From: Candidatus Yanofskybacteria bacterium CG10_big_fil_rev_8_21_14_0_10_36_16
GTDB taxonomy: Bacteria; Patescibacteria; Paceibacteria; 2-02-FULL-40-12; IGHO2-01-FULL-4-A
Direction: 5' to 3'
Length of the DNA stretch: 64,000 nucleotides
NCBI GenBank assembly: GCA_002794035.1
Contig: PCXQ01000006.1
Coordinates: forward strand, 23,023-87,022
Position 1 is the stretch's first letter; each line of letters opens with the position of its first letter. A program made the position numbers and the translations under genes. Positions 23,872 through 31,474 of this stretch are shown one piece after another. The notes beneath the pieces were generated by a model. The model made no database searches. It saw only the letters and a list, made by a program, of their open reading frames with translations, and had not been told where the DNA came from.

Positions 23872-23987
23872 AACCTAGACACCCCACCATGGTGGGGTCA
23901 TCGATGCTATATATGAAATCCCTATGGTTTTCCGCACGGAAAATCATAGGGATTTCATTTTTATTTAATTTTCATATATACTAGGTT
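23872..23987 (+). terminator. Nested-hairpin element after tRNA, probable terminator
   Basis: Outer AACCTAG/CTAGGTT arms enclose an ACCCCACC/GGTGGGGT hairpin (23881-23898) and a 21-bp stem with one mismatch (23913-23933 with 23938-23958) followed by a T-rich stretch. The large stem probably terminates the tRNA transcript. Confidence 0.65.
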
Positions 23988-24100
23988 AGGCAATTAATTT
24001 TACAATTTTCAATTTTTAATTTTCAACAAATAAATTTTAACATTAAAAAATATAATATTAGTAAATTTAGTTTAGAAATTAGAAATTAAAAATTTTTATT

Positions 24101-25603
24101 GTGTTTAGAGGTAAAACTTTCAAAGACTTCTTAATACGTCCGCAAAAAAGCGTAATAATCTCCAGAAGAAAAGGAGTGGATTTGTCGTTGCCGTTATCAA
24201 GCAACATAACGCTTCAATTGCCTATTGTTGGTGCCAACATGGATACAGTTTCCGGACCCAAATCTGCTAAAGCAGCAGCCATGGAAGGCGGAATAGTTTT
24301 CTTACCCCGCAATTGTTCCATAAAAAAACAAGCTGGATGGGTTAGGGAGGTAAAAAGACAACATGCTTTTGTTGTTGACAATCCAGTAAGCGTTGAAAAA
24401 GACATGACAATAGAAGAAGCAAAAGAAATCATTGATAAACACAAACAGGAAGGACTACGCATAAGCGGACTACTAGTTGAACAATCAAAAAATAGCAATA
24501 AGCTGTCGGGTATATTAACTGACAGAGATATTAAATATGGACTAAGCCACAAAAACAACAACATGAGAAAAGTGAGTGATTTTATGACTTCGTTTAAAGA
24601 CGGAAGGCTCATAACTGCAACTCCCGGTATTAATATAGAAGATGCCGAAAAAATAATGCTTGAGAGTCGCAAAGAAAAACTGCCCTTAGTAGATGAGGTT
24701 GGCAACATAAAGGGTCTTATAACCATGAGAGACATCACCACATTCAAAAACAAACCCTATTCAAATAGAGATAAGAAGGGGCGCCTTAGAGTAGGTGCAG
24801 CAATAGGGGCAAGAGGTGATTATCTTGAACGAGCCGAAGAACTCATCAAAGAAGGGGTGGACTGCATACTGATTGATATAGCTCACTTTGACTCAGAAGT
24901 AGGGCACAGTGCAGCAGTAGAGTTTAGAAAAAAATTCCCAGACACAGAGCTTGTATGTGGCAACATGGCAACATCAAAAGCAGTTGAAAGAGCATTAGAA
25001 CTTGGAATAAATATAAACGCAGTCAAAATAGGCATCGGACCCGGCAGAGGATGCAGAACCCGCCTTGAAACAAATTTTGGGGTACCACAGCTTCAAGCAA
25101 TAAGAGAGGCATATCTTGTAATACGCCGAGCCCAATTAACCGGAATGACAAATTACAATGTTCCCATAATTGCCGACGGGGGCATTAATTACAAGGGAGG
25201 AATCGCTCTGTCTTTACTTTGTGGAGCATCATCAGTAATGCTCGGAAGTATGCTTGCTGGCACGCGCGAAGCGCCGGGAATACTTTATAAAGATCCTAAA
25301 ACAAAACAACTTATGAAGATTTACAGAGGAATGACCTCCCCTGAAGCAGTAATTGACAGTCACGATGACGAAGGAGAAGCACTCGATGCCCTTGAAACTC
25401 CAGCCGAAGGGCAATCCGTTCCTGTTCAATATACAGGCCCCATGGAAGATCTCCTAAAAGAAATAAGAGGTGTATTGGCATCCGCAGTAAGTTATGCAGG
25501 AGAAGAAACCCTAGCCAATGCTCGAGAAAAGATATCCCAAAATCCAGAACGCTATATTGTGCCATTGTCTGAAGCATCGAAGCATGAATCTTTTGATAGA
25601 TAG
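24101..25603 (+). CDS. guaB: IMP dehydrogenase / GMP reductase family protein
   Basis: 500 residues. A TIM barrel (FRGKTFKDFLIRP, GANMDTVSG) is interrupted by two CBS domains (about residues 100-215), as in IMP dehydrogenase. The catalytic loop is present as GIGPGRGCRTR with C318, followed by the NAD/IMP site IADGGINYKGG and the flap region YRGMTSPEAV. The catalytic-loop sequence differs from the common GPGSICTTR, so it may belong to a divergent subgroup. It would make XMP from IMP for guanine nucleotide synthesis. The start is GTG 24101 without a Shine-Dalgarno site. Single-gene unit. Confidence 0.85.
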   Translation: MFRGKTFKDFLIRPQKSVIISRRKGVDLSLPLSSNITLQLPIVGANMDTVSGPKSAKAAAMEGGIVFLPRNCSIKKQAGWVREVKRQHAFVVDNPVSVEKDMTIEEAKEIIDKHKQEGLRISGLLVEQSKNSNKLSGILTDRDIKYGLSHKNNNMRKVSDFMTSFKDGRLITATPGINIEDAEKIMLESRKEKLPLVDEVGNIKGLITMRDITTFKNKPYSNRDKKGRLRVGAAIGARGDYLERAEELIKEGVDCILIDIAHFDSEVGHSAAVEFRKKFPDTELVCGNMATSKAVERALELGININAVKIGIGPGRGCRTRLETNFGVPQLQAIREAYLVIRRAQLTGMTNYNVPIIADGGINYKGGIALSLLCGASSVMLGSMLAGTREAPGILYKDPKTKQLMKIYRGMTSPEAVIDSHDDEGEALDALETPAEGQSVPVQYTGPMEDLLKEIRGVLASAVSYAGEETLANAREKISQNPERYIVPLSEASKHESFDR

Positions 25604-25779
25604 AACTTACGCGGTAAAAAATATGAACCCCTAAAAAAATGGGGCTTACATATTTTTTACCCACAGGGGTTTGAAACAATTTCTTTGTTAAAATTTCCGC
25701 TTGGCACTCGACGTACTATTTGTACGCCTCGTGCCAATGCTCTATTTTGCCTCGAAATTGCTCAAACGCGTAAAGTTCT
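25602..25779 (+). repeat. Structured nested-hairpin element after guaB
   Basis: Begins in the guaB stop codon. Outer arms AGAACTTACGCG (25602) and CGCGTAAAGTTCT (to 25779) enclose an 11-bp stem (25615-25625 with 25649-25659, inner CCCC/GGGG) and a second arm (25669-25683 with 25754-25767) that contains TTGGCAC/GTGCCAA and GTAC/GTAC. The three-way plan matches the element at 13846. Confidence 0.6.
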
Positions 25780-25901
25780 AAAAACTGTTTTTTAATATTG
25801 AATTTATTATAAAAATGGGTTATAGTGTTTTCATGATGTTGGGGGGGGTTATCCCCACACTCATTTGTCGCACATCATCTATGAAATCGACAAATTAGTG
25901 T

Positions 25902-25975
25902 GGGGGCGTAGCTCAACTGGTCAGAGCGCTGCCCTGTCACGGCAGAGGTTGCGGGTTCAAGTCCCGTCGCTCCCG
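25902..25975 (+). tRNA. tRNA-Asp (GTC)
   Basis: Acceptor GGGGGCG/CGCTCCC with G73, anticodon loop CTGTCAC on a CTGCC/GGCAG stem, T arm GCGGG/CCCGT. No CCA encoded. The 5' leader (25853-25870) can pair with 25888-25905 over 18 bases with one mismatch, covering the first four tRNA bases. Confidence 0.93.
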
Positions 25976-26218
25976 CTTCAATAAATTAAAACGGCATAAA
26001 TGCTGTTTTAATTTGGTGCAATGTTTGAGAGTAAGGGGACTTGAACAGTCCCGCAAAGCGGGACAAGGTTCAGCTCAAATTTTTAACGCCCCGCTGTGTT
26101 TCGTAAACTCAACACAAAGCGGGACTAAATTTGAGGATTAAAGCCAAGCAGTTGGCTTTAATCGCCGTCGCTCCCGCTTCAATAAATTAAAACGGCATAA
26201 ATGCTATTTTAATTTGGT
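25965..26218 (+). repeat. Duplicated tRNA-Asp 3' end plus trailer
   Basis: A 53-bp sequence (tRNA 3' end plus the AAATTAAAAC/GTTTTAATTT terminator hairpin) occurs at 25965-26017 and again at 26166-26218 with one mismatch. Between them are an inverted T-arm-like word (GGGACTTGAAC), a GTCCCGC/GCGGGAC hairpin, a CCCCGC-TGTGTT hairpin and a perfect GATTAAAGCCAA hairpin. No gene lies in 25976-26317. Confidence 0.85.
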
Positions 26219-26317
26219 ATAAATTATAGAAACAATTATTTTTTATTCATACAGCCCTTAAGAATTTCAAAGGCTAAGTTTGCCAAAAAAAACAGATACT
26301 GCTAAATTAAAGATAAT

Positions 26318-27475
26318 ATGGAAATTAAAATTGATTATGAGAAAGAAAAACAACTAAGAGAGGAGCTGTCTAAAAAAGACGATCCTGACAGCAAGCGCTT
26401 AAAGCGCTTTTTGGATATGCCAGACCTCACCCGCACGCCGGGCAGTCCTATACACGAAATAACAAAACGAATCATAGACCTGCCTGATTTTAAGGATTTT
26501 GATACCGTAGAAGCCCCTGAAATAGTACCGGCTGATATTAGCTTTGATCTCTTTAATTTCCCGGAAGATCACCCAGCCCGAAGCAAATCCGACACATACT
26601 ATGCGGATGACAAAAACATTCTCCGCACTCACACAACTGTCATGTGGTACTACTACCTTATGAATGAAAAGATAAGAGAAAGGATTAAAAATCTTGAATC
26701 AATAGGCTCTTTGTCTCATGGAAAAGTTTATCGAAAAGATGAAATAGACCGAAATCACATGAACGTTTTCCACCAAATGGATGGATGGTATTTAACACCC
26801 CGCGATAAAAAAGTCATCGGCATTGAAGATCTACAGGACGTTTTAGTAAAAATTGCACAGGCAGTTTTTGGTAAAGACATTAAATACAGATTTAACCAAG
26901 ATGAGTTCCCATACACAGATCCGAGCGTTGAAATGGAAGTTGAAGTTGGCCCTTCGACAAACTCAGGACAAGCTCGCTGGATTGAGGTGCTTGGCAGTGG
27001 AATAGTTAGGGGAGTCGTGCTTGAAAAACTAGACGTTGATTCAAAAATATACAACGGATGGGCTTTTGGGTTCGGTCTTGAGCGTTTGGCAATAATTAGC
27101 ATGGACTTGCCCGATATTCGATTGCTTTGGTCAGATGATTCAAGAGTAAAAAAACAGCTTAAACTAGGCAAAAAATTCAAAGAAGTAAGCAAATACCCGC
27201 CAATCACAAGAGATATTTCGTTTATTGTTTCAAAAGATTTTGTACCAAATAATTACTTCGATTTAATAAGAGATTTAGGCGGAGATCTCATAGAGGAGGT
27301 ACAGCTGATAGACAAATATGAAGATGACAGCAAGTTTGGTAAAGATAAAATGAGTTATACCTATCGCATAATCTACCGAAGCATGGAACGTACTCTCACA
27401 AACGAAGAGGTAGATGAAATAAATGATAAAGTTTATGAGCAAACAAAATCTCAGTTCCAAGCTGAATTGAGATAG
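26318..27475 (+). CDS. pheS: Phenylalanyl-tRNA synthetase, single-chain type with C-terminal FDX-ACB domain
   Basis: 385 residues. The N-terminal two thirds form the class II catalytic core of PheRS alpha: TRTPGSPIHEIT, LRTHTTVMWYY, KVYRKDEIDRNHMNVFHQMDG, FPYTDPSVEMEV, and motif 3 FGFGLERLAII. From residue 294 a domain beginning KYPPITRDISFIV and ending QAELR matches the ferredoxin-fold anticodon-binding domain normally at the C-terminus of PheT. There is no long N-terminal coiled coil and no pheT next door. This is the architecture of the monomeric mitochondrial enzyme. A palindromic repeat encoding PSTNSGQA is inserted near residue 213. The catalytic assignment is firm. Confidence 0.9.
   Translation: MEIKIDYEKEKQLREELSKKDDPDSKRLKRFLDMPDLTRTPGSPIHEITKRIIDLPDFKDFDTVEAPEIVPADISFDLFNFPEDHPARSKSDTYYADDKNILRTHTTVMWYYYLMNEKIRERIKNLESIGSLSHGKVYRKDEIDRNHMNVFHQMDGWYLTPRDKKVIGIEDLQDVLVKIAQAVFGKDIKYRFNQDEFPYTDPSVEMEVEVGPSTNSGQARWIEVLGSGIVRGVVLEKLDVDSKIYNGWAFGFGLERLAIISMDLPDIRLLWSDDSRVKKQLKLGKKFKEVSKYPPITRDISFIVSKDFVPNNYFDLIRDLGGDLIEEVQLIDKYEDDSKFGKDKMSYTYRIIYRSMERTLTNEEVDEINDKVYEQTKSQFQAELR
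26950..26973 (+). repeat. In-frame dispersed repeat within pheS
   Basis: A CCCTTCGACAAACTCAGG-type unit encoding PSTNSGQA. The same unit, in the same frame, occurs in folD at 63559-63585. PheS homologues normally pass directly from the EMEV-type strand to the WIEVLGSG strand here. Confidence 0.75.
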
Positions 27476-27515
27476 TACTTTAGTGGAAATATTACTGAAA
27501 AAATCATACTTAACA

Positions 27516-27953
27516 ATGATTAAAAATAGCATAGGAACAAAAATGTTCCGAAATCTTTTTGCCTATTTAGAAAATGGTGAGGAAAAAGACATTTTACAAA
27601 ACGGCAAAAACTCCTGTGCTGTTTTTGTTTCTGCTGTGTTATATATGAGCAAATTAATTGAAAGCATGCACGCAACAGTTGCCAGCACAGTGAAAGATCT
27701 GGAAAAATCAGGATGGGGAAAGGTTGAAAATCCGAAATCAGGAGACGTTTTGGTTTGGGAACCATTTCTCTGGCCCGGAGATAAAGAAAAACATGAGCAC
27801 ATAGGTTTCTATATTGGAGATGAAAAAGCCATAAGCAATGACTCCAAATCCGGCACACCACAAGAACATCACATCACATACGGCGAAGAAAGCGGTTCTC
27901 CTGTTAGAAAAATTACGGCAATTTATAGACATCCAAAAATAAATAGTAAATAA
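27516..27953 (+). CDS. NlpC/P60- or CHAP-like cysteine peptidase
   Basis: About 145 residues (the frame extends to GTG 27483). It has the layout of a papain-like peptidoglycan hydrolase: the candidate cysteine in NSCAVFVSAVLY at the start of a helix, GDVLVWEP preceding a strand, the candidate histidine in HEHIGFYIGDEKAISN, and a later HH pair. There is no signal peptide or binding domain, so it may act in the cytosol or be released in another way; such minimal forms also occur as toxin or amidase domains. It lies 40 bp after pheS and ends in a terminator. Confidence 0.6.
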   Translation: MIKNSIGTKMFRNLFAYLENGEEKDILQNGKNSCAVFVSAVLYMSKLIESMHATVASTVKDLEKSGWGKVENPKSGDVLVWEPFLWPGDKEKHEHIGFYIGDEKAISNDSKSGTPQEHHITYGEESGSPVRKITAIYRHPKINSK

Positions 27954-27971
27954 GTAGTATCTGGCACATCT

Positions 27972-28008
27972 AAAAAAGCCAATAAAACACGTTTTTGTTG
28001 GCTTTTTT
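27972..28008 (+). terminator. Intrinsic terminator
   Basis: AAAAAAGCCAA and TTGGCTTTTTT arms, usable in both directions. Confidence 0.8.
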
Positions 28009-28038
28009 GCTTATTTTTGGGGGATAATTTAAGTTGAT

Positions 28039-28106
28039 TATAATTGTCAAAAATGATAGTATAAAATAGTTAAGGGACCGCCCAATAACTCACATAATGG
28101 GTGGTC
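28039..28106 (+). promoter_or_regulatory. gyrB promoter region and leader hairpin
   Basis: Two -10-like boxes, TATAAT (28039-28044) and TATAAA (28060-28065), precede a leader of about 110 nt with a GACCGCCC/GGGTGGTC hairpin (28076-28106). No T run follows, so it is not a terminator. Confidence 0.5.
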
Positions 28107-28179
28107 TATTTAGTAAACCATCAATTCCTCCGCCTTATAGTTCCACTAAATTAGGACCAGCGGATGAACCTTCAACAAG

Positions 28180-30276
28180 ATGCCCGAAGAAACAACAAAA
28201 ACAAAAAAGGAATCTAACTATGGTGCCAAGGATATATATGTTCTAGAAGGTCTTGATCCTGTTAGAAAAAGACCAGGAATGTATATTGGTTCAACAGGCA
28301 TAGATGGTCTTCACCACCTTATTTGGGAGGTAGTAGACAACTCTTTAGATGAAGCCATGGGTGGCTATGCCACAGAAATAGAAGTAAGCCTACTTCCTGA
28401 AGGCAGAGTTTCAGTTAAAGATGACGGACGAGGTATTCCTGTTGAAACGCACAAACAAACTGGCAAATCAGCCCTTGAGACAGTTATGACAACCCTTCAT
28501 GCCGGAGGTAAGTTCGGTGGAGAATCATACAAAGTAGCAGCTGGATTACACGGCGTAGGTGTTTCTGTAGTAAACGCTCTTTCAACATACTTAAAAGCAG
28601 AAGTTTGCCGTGACGGAGCAATATATGAACAAGAATATGTAAGAGGCAAGGCAAAGAGAGCCTTAAAAAAAGTAGGTAAATGTAAAGGCACAGGAACAAC
28701 TGTCACATTTGAACCTGATCCAGAAATATTCAAAGACCGAAAATTTGATTGGAATAGAATTTTGTCCCATCTGCGTCAACAAGCATACTTAACTAAGGGA
28801 GTTAAAATCACAATAAATGACAAAAGAAACCCGGTAGAGATTGTGGGGGCAAAGGAAAATGACGGTCACGTACTCTATCCAACTCATACATTTTATTTTG
28901 AAGGAGGAATTGTTTCTTATGTTCAATATTTAAATCGTCATGAAGACGTCAGACATTCTAATATTTTTTATGTTAATAAAGAACAAGACAACATACTAAC
29001 AGAGGTAGCATTTCAATACACCAACGACATTCAGGGCCATGAATTAAGCTTTGCTAACAATGTTCACACAATAGAGGGAGGCATGCATGTAACCGGTTTT
29101 AGAACAGCCATAACAAGAACTCTTAACGACTATGCAAGAAAAAATAATTTCCTTAAAGAAAAAGATGATAATCTAACTGGTGAGGATATCAGAGAAGGAT
29201 TAACAGTTATAATCTCCGTTAAATTACAAGAACCTCAGTTTGAAGGCCAGACCAAAGCAAAACTAGGAACAACAGAAGCAAGAACTGTTGTTGAGTCAGT
29301 AGTAAGCTCGGAATTAGCTGATTGGCTAGATCGTCATCCAAACGATGCAAAAGAAATTCTAGGCAAAGTAATTCTTGCAGCAAAAGCCAGAGTTGCGGCA
29401 AAGGCAGCAAGAGATACCGTCATTAGGAAAGGAGCACTTGAGGGTTTTACATTGCCTGGGAAATTAGCTGATTGTTCTTCTAAAAAAGCAGAGGAGTCAG
29501 AACTGTTTATTGTTGAGGGTGAATCAGCGGGTGGTTCATCAAAGCAAGGACGAGATCGCAGAACTCAAGCCATCTTACCTTTGAAAGGAAAGATTTTAAA
29601 CGTTGAAAAAGCGCGCATAGACCGCATGCTTTCATCTCAGGAAATAAGATCTTTGGTCATAGCATTGGGTACAGCTATTGCAGATGAATTCAACATTGAT
29701 AAACTAAGATACCACAAAATAGTGATAATGACTGACGCTGATGTTGACGGTGCTCACATAAGAACACTTTTACTTACACTATTTTTTAGATATTTCAAAG
29801 CGCTAATAGAGGGCGGCTACGTTTATATAGCACAGCCCCCACTTTACAGAATCCAAAAAGGCAAAGAAATCACATATGCCTACACAGAAAAACAAAAGAT
29901 TCAAATATTAGCAAGATTAGCAGATGCACAAGAAAATAAAAAAGAAAAAACCGAAAAAAAGGCCAAAGGAAAGAGATCACAAGACGAGAAATGGGAAGTA
30001 ACAGAACTTGGTTCTGATAACAATGATGAATCATTAGAAGATGAAACAAAAATTTCGGGAATCTCAATACAAAGATACAAAGGTTTGGGTGAAATGAACC
30101 CGAGCCAGCTTTGGGACACAACAATGAACCCTGAAAGCCGGATGTTATTAAGGGTTGATATTGAGGATGCGGAAGAAGCAGATAAAATATTTGATATTCT
30201 CATGGGTTCTGAAGTTTTGCCAAGGAAAAGATTTATAGAAACCCACGCAAAAGACGTAAAGAATTTAGATATATAA
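28180..30276 (+). CDS. gyrB: DNA gyrase subunit B
   Basis: 698 residues. GHKL ATPase (IGSTGIDGLHHLIWEVVDNS, DDGRGIPV, GLHGVGVSVVNALS), transducer domain with the QTKAKLG lysine, TOPRIM domain (EGESAGGS, PLKGKILNVEKA, TDADVDGAHIRTLL) and the C-terminal RYKGLGEMNP motif. A lysine/glutamate-rich insertion of about 40 residues (near 582-622, KKEKTEKKAKGKRSQDEKWE) separates the TOPRIM parts and is probably a disordered loop. With GyrA (not in the window) it introduces negative supercoils. GyrB rather than ParE is favoured by the LW-x-T-TMNP ending. Confidence 0.93.
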   Translation: MPEETTKTKKESNYGAKDIYVLEGLDPVRKRPGMYIGSTGIDGLHHLIWEVVDNSLDEAMGGYATEIEVSLLPEGRVSVKDDGRGIPVETHKQTGKSALETVMTTLHAGGKFGGESYKVAAGLHGVGVSVVNALSTYLKAEVCRDGAIYEQEYVRGKAKRALKKVGKCKGTGTTVTFEPDPEIFKDRKFDWNRILSHLRQQAYLTKGVKITINDKRNPVEIVGAKENDGHVLYPTHTFYFEGGIVSYVQYLNRHEDVRHSNIFYVNKEQDNILTEVAFQYTNDIQGHELSFANNVHTIEGGMHVTGFRTAITRTLNDYARKNNFLKEKDDNLTGEDIREGLTVIISVKLQEPQFEGQTKAKLGTTEARTVVESVVSSELADWLDRHPNDAKEILGKVILAAKARVAAKAARDTVIRKGALEGFTLPGKLADCSSKKAEESELFIVEGESAGGSSKQGRDRRTQAILPLKGKILNVEKARIDRMLSSQEIRSLVIALGTAIADEFNIDKLRYHKIVIMTDADVDGAHIRTLLLTLFFRYFKALIEGGYVYIAQPPLYRIQKGKEITYAYTEKQKIQILARLADAQENKKEKTEKKAKGKRSQDEKWEVTELGSDNNDESLEDETKISGISIQRYKGLGEMNPSQLWDTTMNPESRMLLRVDIEDAEEADKIFDILMGSEVLPRKRFIETHAKDVKNLDI

Positions 30277-30291
30277 AATCATCGTTCGAGG

Positions 30292-30320
30292 TTGACTTTA
30301 AAGGGCGTTTGATATATACT
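30292..30320 (+). promoter_or_regulatory. Consensus promoter for secE-nusG
   Basis: TTGACT, exactly 17 bp, TATACT. It sits just after gyrB. Confidence 0.8.
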
Positions 30321-30334
30321 TGTATTATAAGTGA

Positions 30335-30358
30335 ATGACGCCCCGGAAGGGGTTTTAA
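30335..30358 (+). promoter_or_regulatory. Short leader ORF with attenuator-like hairpin
   Basis: ATG-ACG-CCC-CGG-AAG-GGG-TTT-TAA could encode MTPRKGF. It contains CCCC-GGAA-GGGG followed by TTTT, a small terminator-like hairpin between the promoter and secE. Confidence 0.35.
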
Positions 30359-30371
30359 AATAGAAACATAT

Positions 30372-30461
30372 AACATCAATTCCAGTTAAGAACTCCCGAT
30401 GCAAAGCATCGAGGTTCCTCAATAATCTAATCGAGGGACTCGAAAGATTTATCGGGATTTC
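30372..30461 (+). repeat. Intergenic repeat, copy 1 (before secE)
   Basis: About 90 bp beginning AACATCAATTCCAG, then CTCCCGATGCAAAGCATCGA with a GATGC/GCATC hairpin, and ending near TATCGGGATTTC. The ends (CCCGAT/ATCGGG) are complementary. Further copies at 31236-31305 and 35549-35638. Confidence 0.8.
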
Positions 30462-30467
30462 GATGAA

Positions 30468-30647
30468 ATGGACAAAGTCACTTCTTTTCTCAAAGATGTA
30501 AAATTAGAAATGTCGAGGGTCAGCTGGCCCACAAAAGAACAAACCGTTAAATATACGGCCGTAGTTACGGTGATAAGTTTAATCGTGGCAGGATTTTTGG
30601 GAGGACTAGATGTAATATTTCAATATATATTAAATAAAATAATTTAG
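30468..30647 (+). CDS. secE: Preprotein translocase subunit SecE
   Basis: 59 residues. An amphipathic N-terminal helix (VTSFLKDVKLEMSRVSWPTK) with the conserved VSWPTKEQ motif is followed by a single membrane helix (TAVVTVISLIVAGFLGGLDV). This is the minimal SecE core, the clamp that holds SecY in the SecYEG channel. It sits directly before nusG, the classical gene order. No Shine-Dalgarno site; the ATG at 30468 fits the protein. Confidence 0.92.
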   Translation: MDKVTSFLKDVKLEMSRVSWPTKEQTVKYTAVVTVISLIVAGFLGGLDVIFQYILNKII

Positions 30648-30685
30648 TTTAGGTTCAAATTGTTTTAACTTGAACCTTTGATGAG

Positions 30686-31231
30686 ATGCCTAAACAACAA
30701 GAAACAAAAGAAAAACAATGGTTTGCTATCCATACCTATTCAGGATACGAAGATAACGTTATGCAAAACCTCAAACAAAGAGTTGAATCTTTGGGTTATG
30801 AAGACAAAATATTTAATGTTGTAGTACCAAAAGAAAAAAAGGTTAAAATGAAAGGCGGCAAAAGATCGACTTTTGAAGAAAAAATATACCCGGGCTATGT
30901 TTTGGTTGAAATGATAGTAACTGATGATTCATGGTATATAGTAAGAAACACACCAAATGTTACAGGATTTATAGGTGCAGGGACAACCCCAACACCTCTT
31001 GCCAAAGAAGAGATAGACAATCTCATGAAAAGAATGGGTGTTGAAGAACCTAAATATAAGATTGACGTAATGGTAGGTGATATGGTAAAAATCACCGACG
31101 GACCTTTCAAAGATTTTGATGGCCGTGTATCTGAAGTAGACATTGATAGAGGCAGAATAAAAGTTTTAGTAGCAATATTCGGAAGAGAAACACCCGTAGA
31201 ATTGGATTTCCTCCAAGTTAAAAAACTATAA
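30686..31231 (+). CDS. nusG: Transcription elongation/antitermination factor NusG
   Basis: 181 residues. NGN domain (QWFAIHTYSGYEDNV, VPKEKKVKMKGGKR, YPGYVLVEM, WYIVRNTPNVTGFIG) and a C-terminal KOW domain (VGDMVKITDGPFKDFDGRV). NusG binds RNA polymerase and couples it to Rho or to ribosomal S10. It is 38 bp after secE and probably co-transcribed with it and rplK. Confidence 0.95.
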   Translation: MPKQQETKEKQWFAIHTYSGYEDNVMQNLKQRVESLGYEDKIFNVVVPKEKKVKMKGGKRSTFEEKIYPGYVLVEMIVTDDSWYIVRNTPNVTGFIGAGTTPTPLAKEEIDNLMKRMGVEEPKYKIDVMVGDMVKITDGPFKDFDGRVSEVDIDRGRIKVLVAIFGRETPVELDFLQVKKL

Positions 31232-31235
31232 AAAA

Positions 31236-31305
31236 AACTCCCGATGCAAAGCATCGAGGTTCCTCAATAATCTAATCGAGGGACTCGAAAGATTATCGGG
31301 TATTC
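31236..31305 (+). repeat. Intergenic repeat, copy 2 (between nusG and rplK)
   Basis: Nearly identical to 30389-30461 (CTCCCGATGCAAAGCATCGA and the following 50 bases); it starts five bases after the nusG stop. A partial start of another unit (AACATCGATTCCAG) follows at 31313. Confidence 0.8.
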
Positions 31306-31312
31306 AACGTTT

Positions 31313-31447
31313 AACATCGATTCCAGCTAATATCTCGGTGATTCAATCGGCATCTCTGCTTCGCAGAGGCCGATCACCGACCATAGAATTGTTTTAAAGA
31401 AGCAAACCTCTCGGGAGGAAAGAAAGAACTTCTTTAAAACAATTCTA
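31313..31447 (+). promoter_or_regulatory. Structured leader of rplK
   Basis: Two large hairpins: TCGGTGAT...ATCACCGA enclosing CTCTGC-TTC-GCAGAG (31334-31380), then a perfect 19-bp stem, 31384-31402 with 31429-31447, whose loop holds CCTC-TCGG-GAGG (31407-31418). Such a leader may be an RNase III-type processing site or a ribosomal-protein binding site. Confidence 0.6.
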
Positions 31448-31474
31448 CTGATATTAACTTGAACCTTCGATGAT

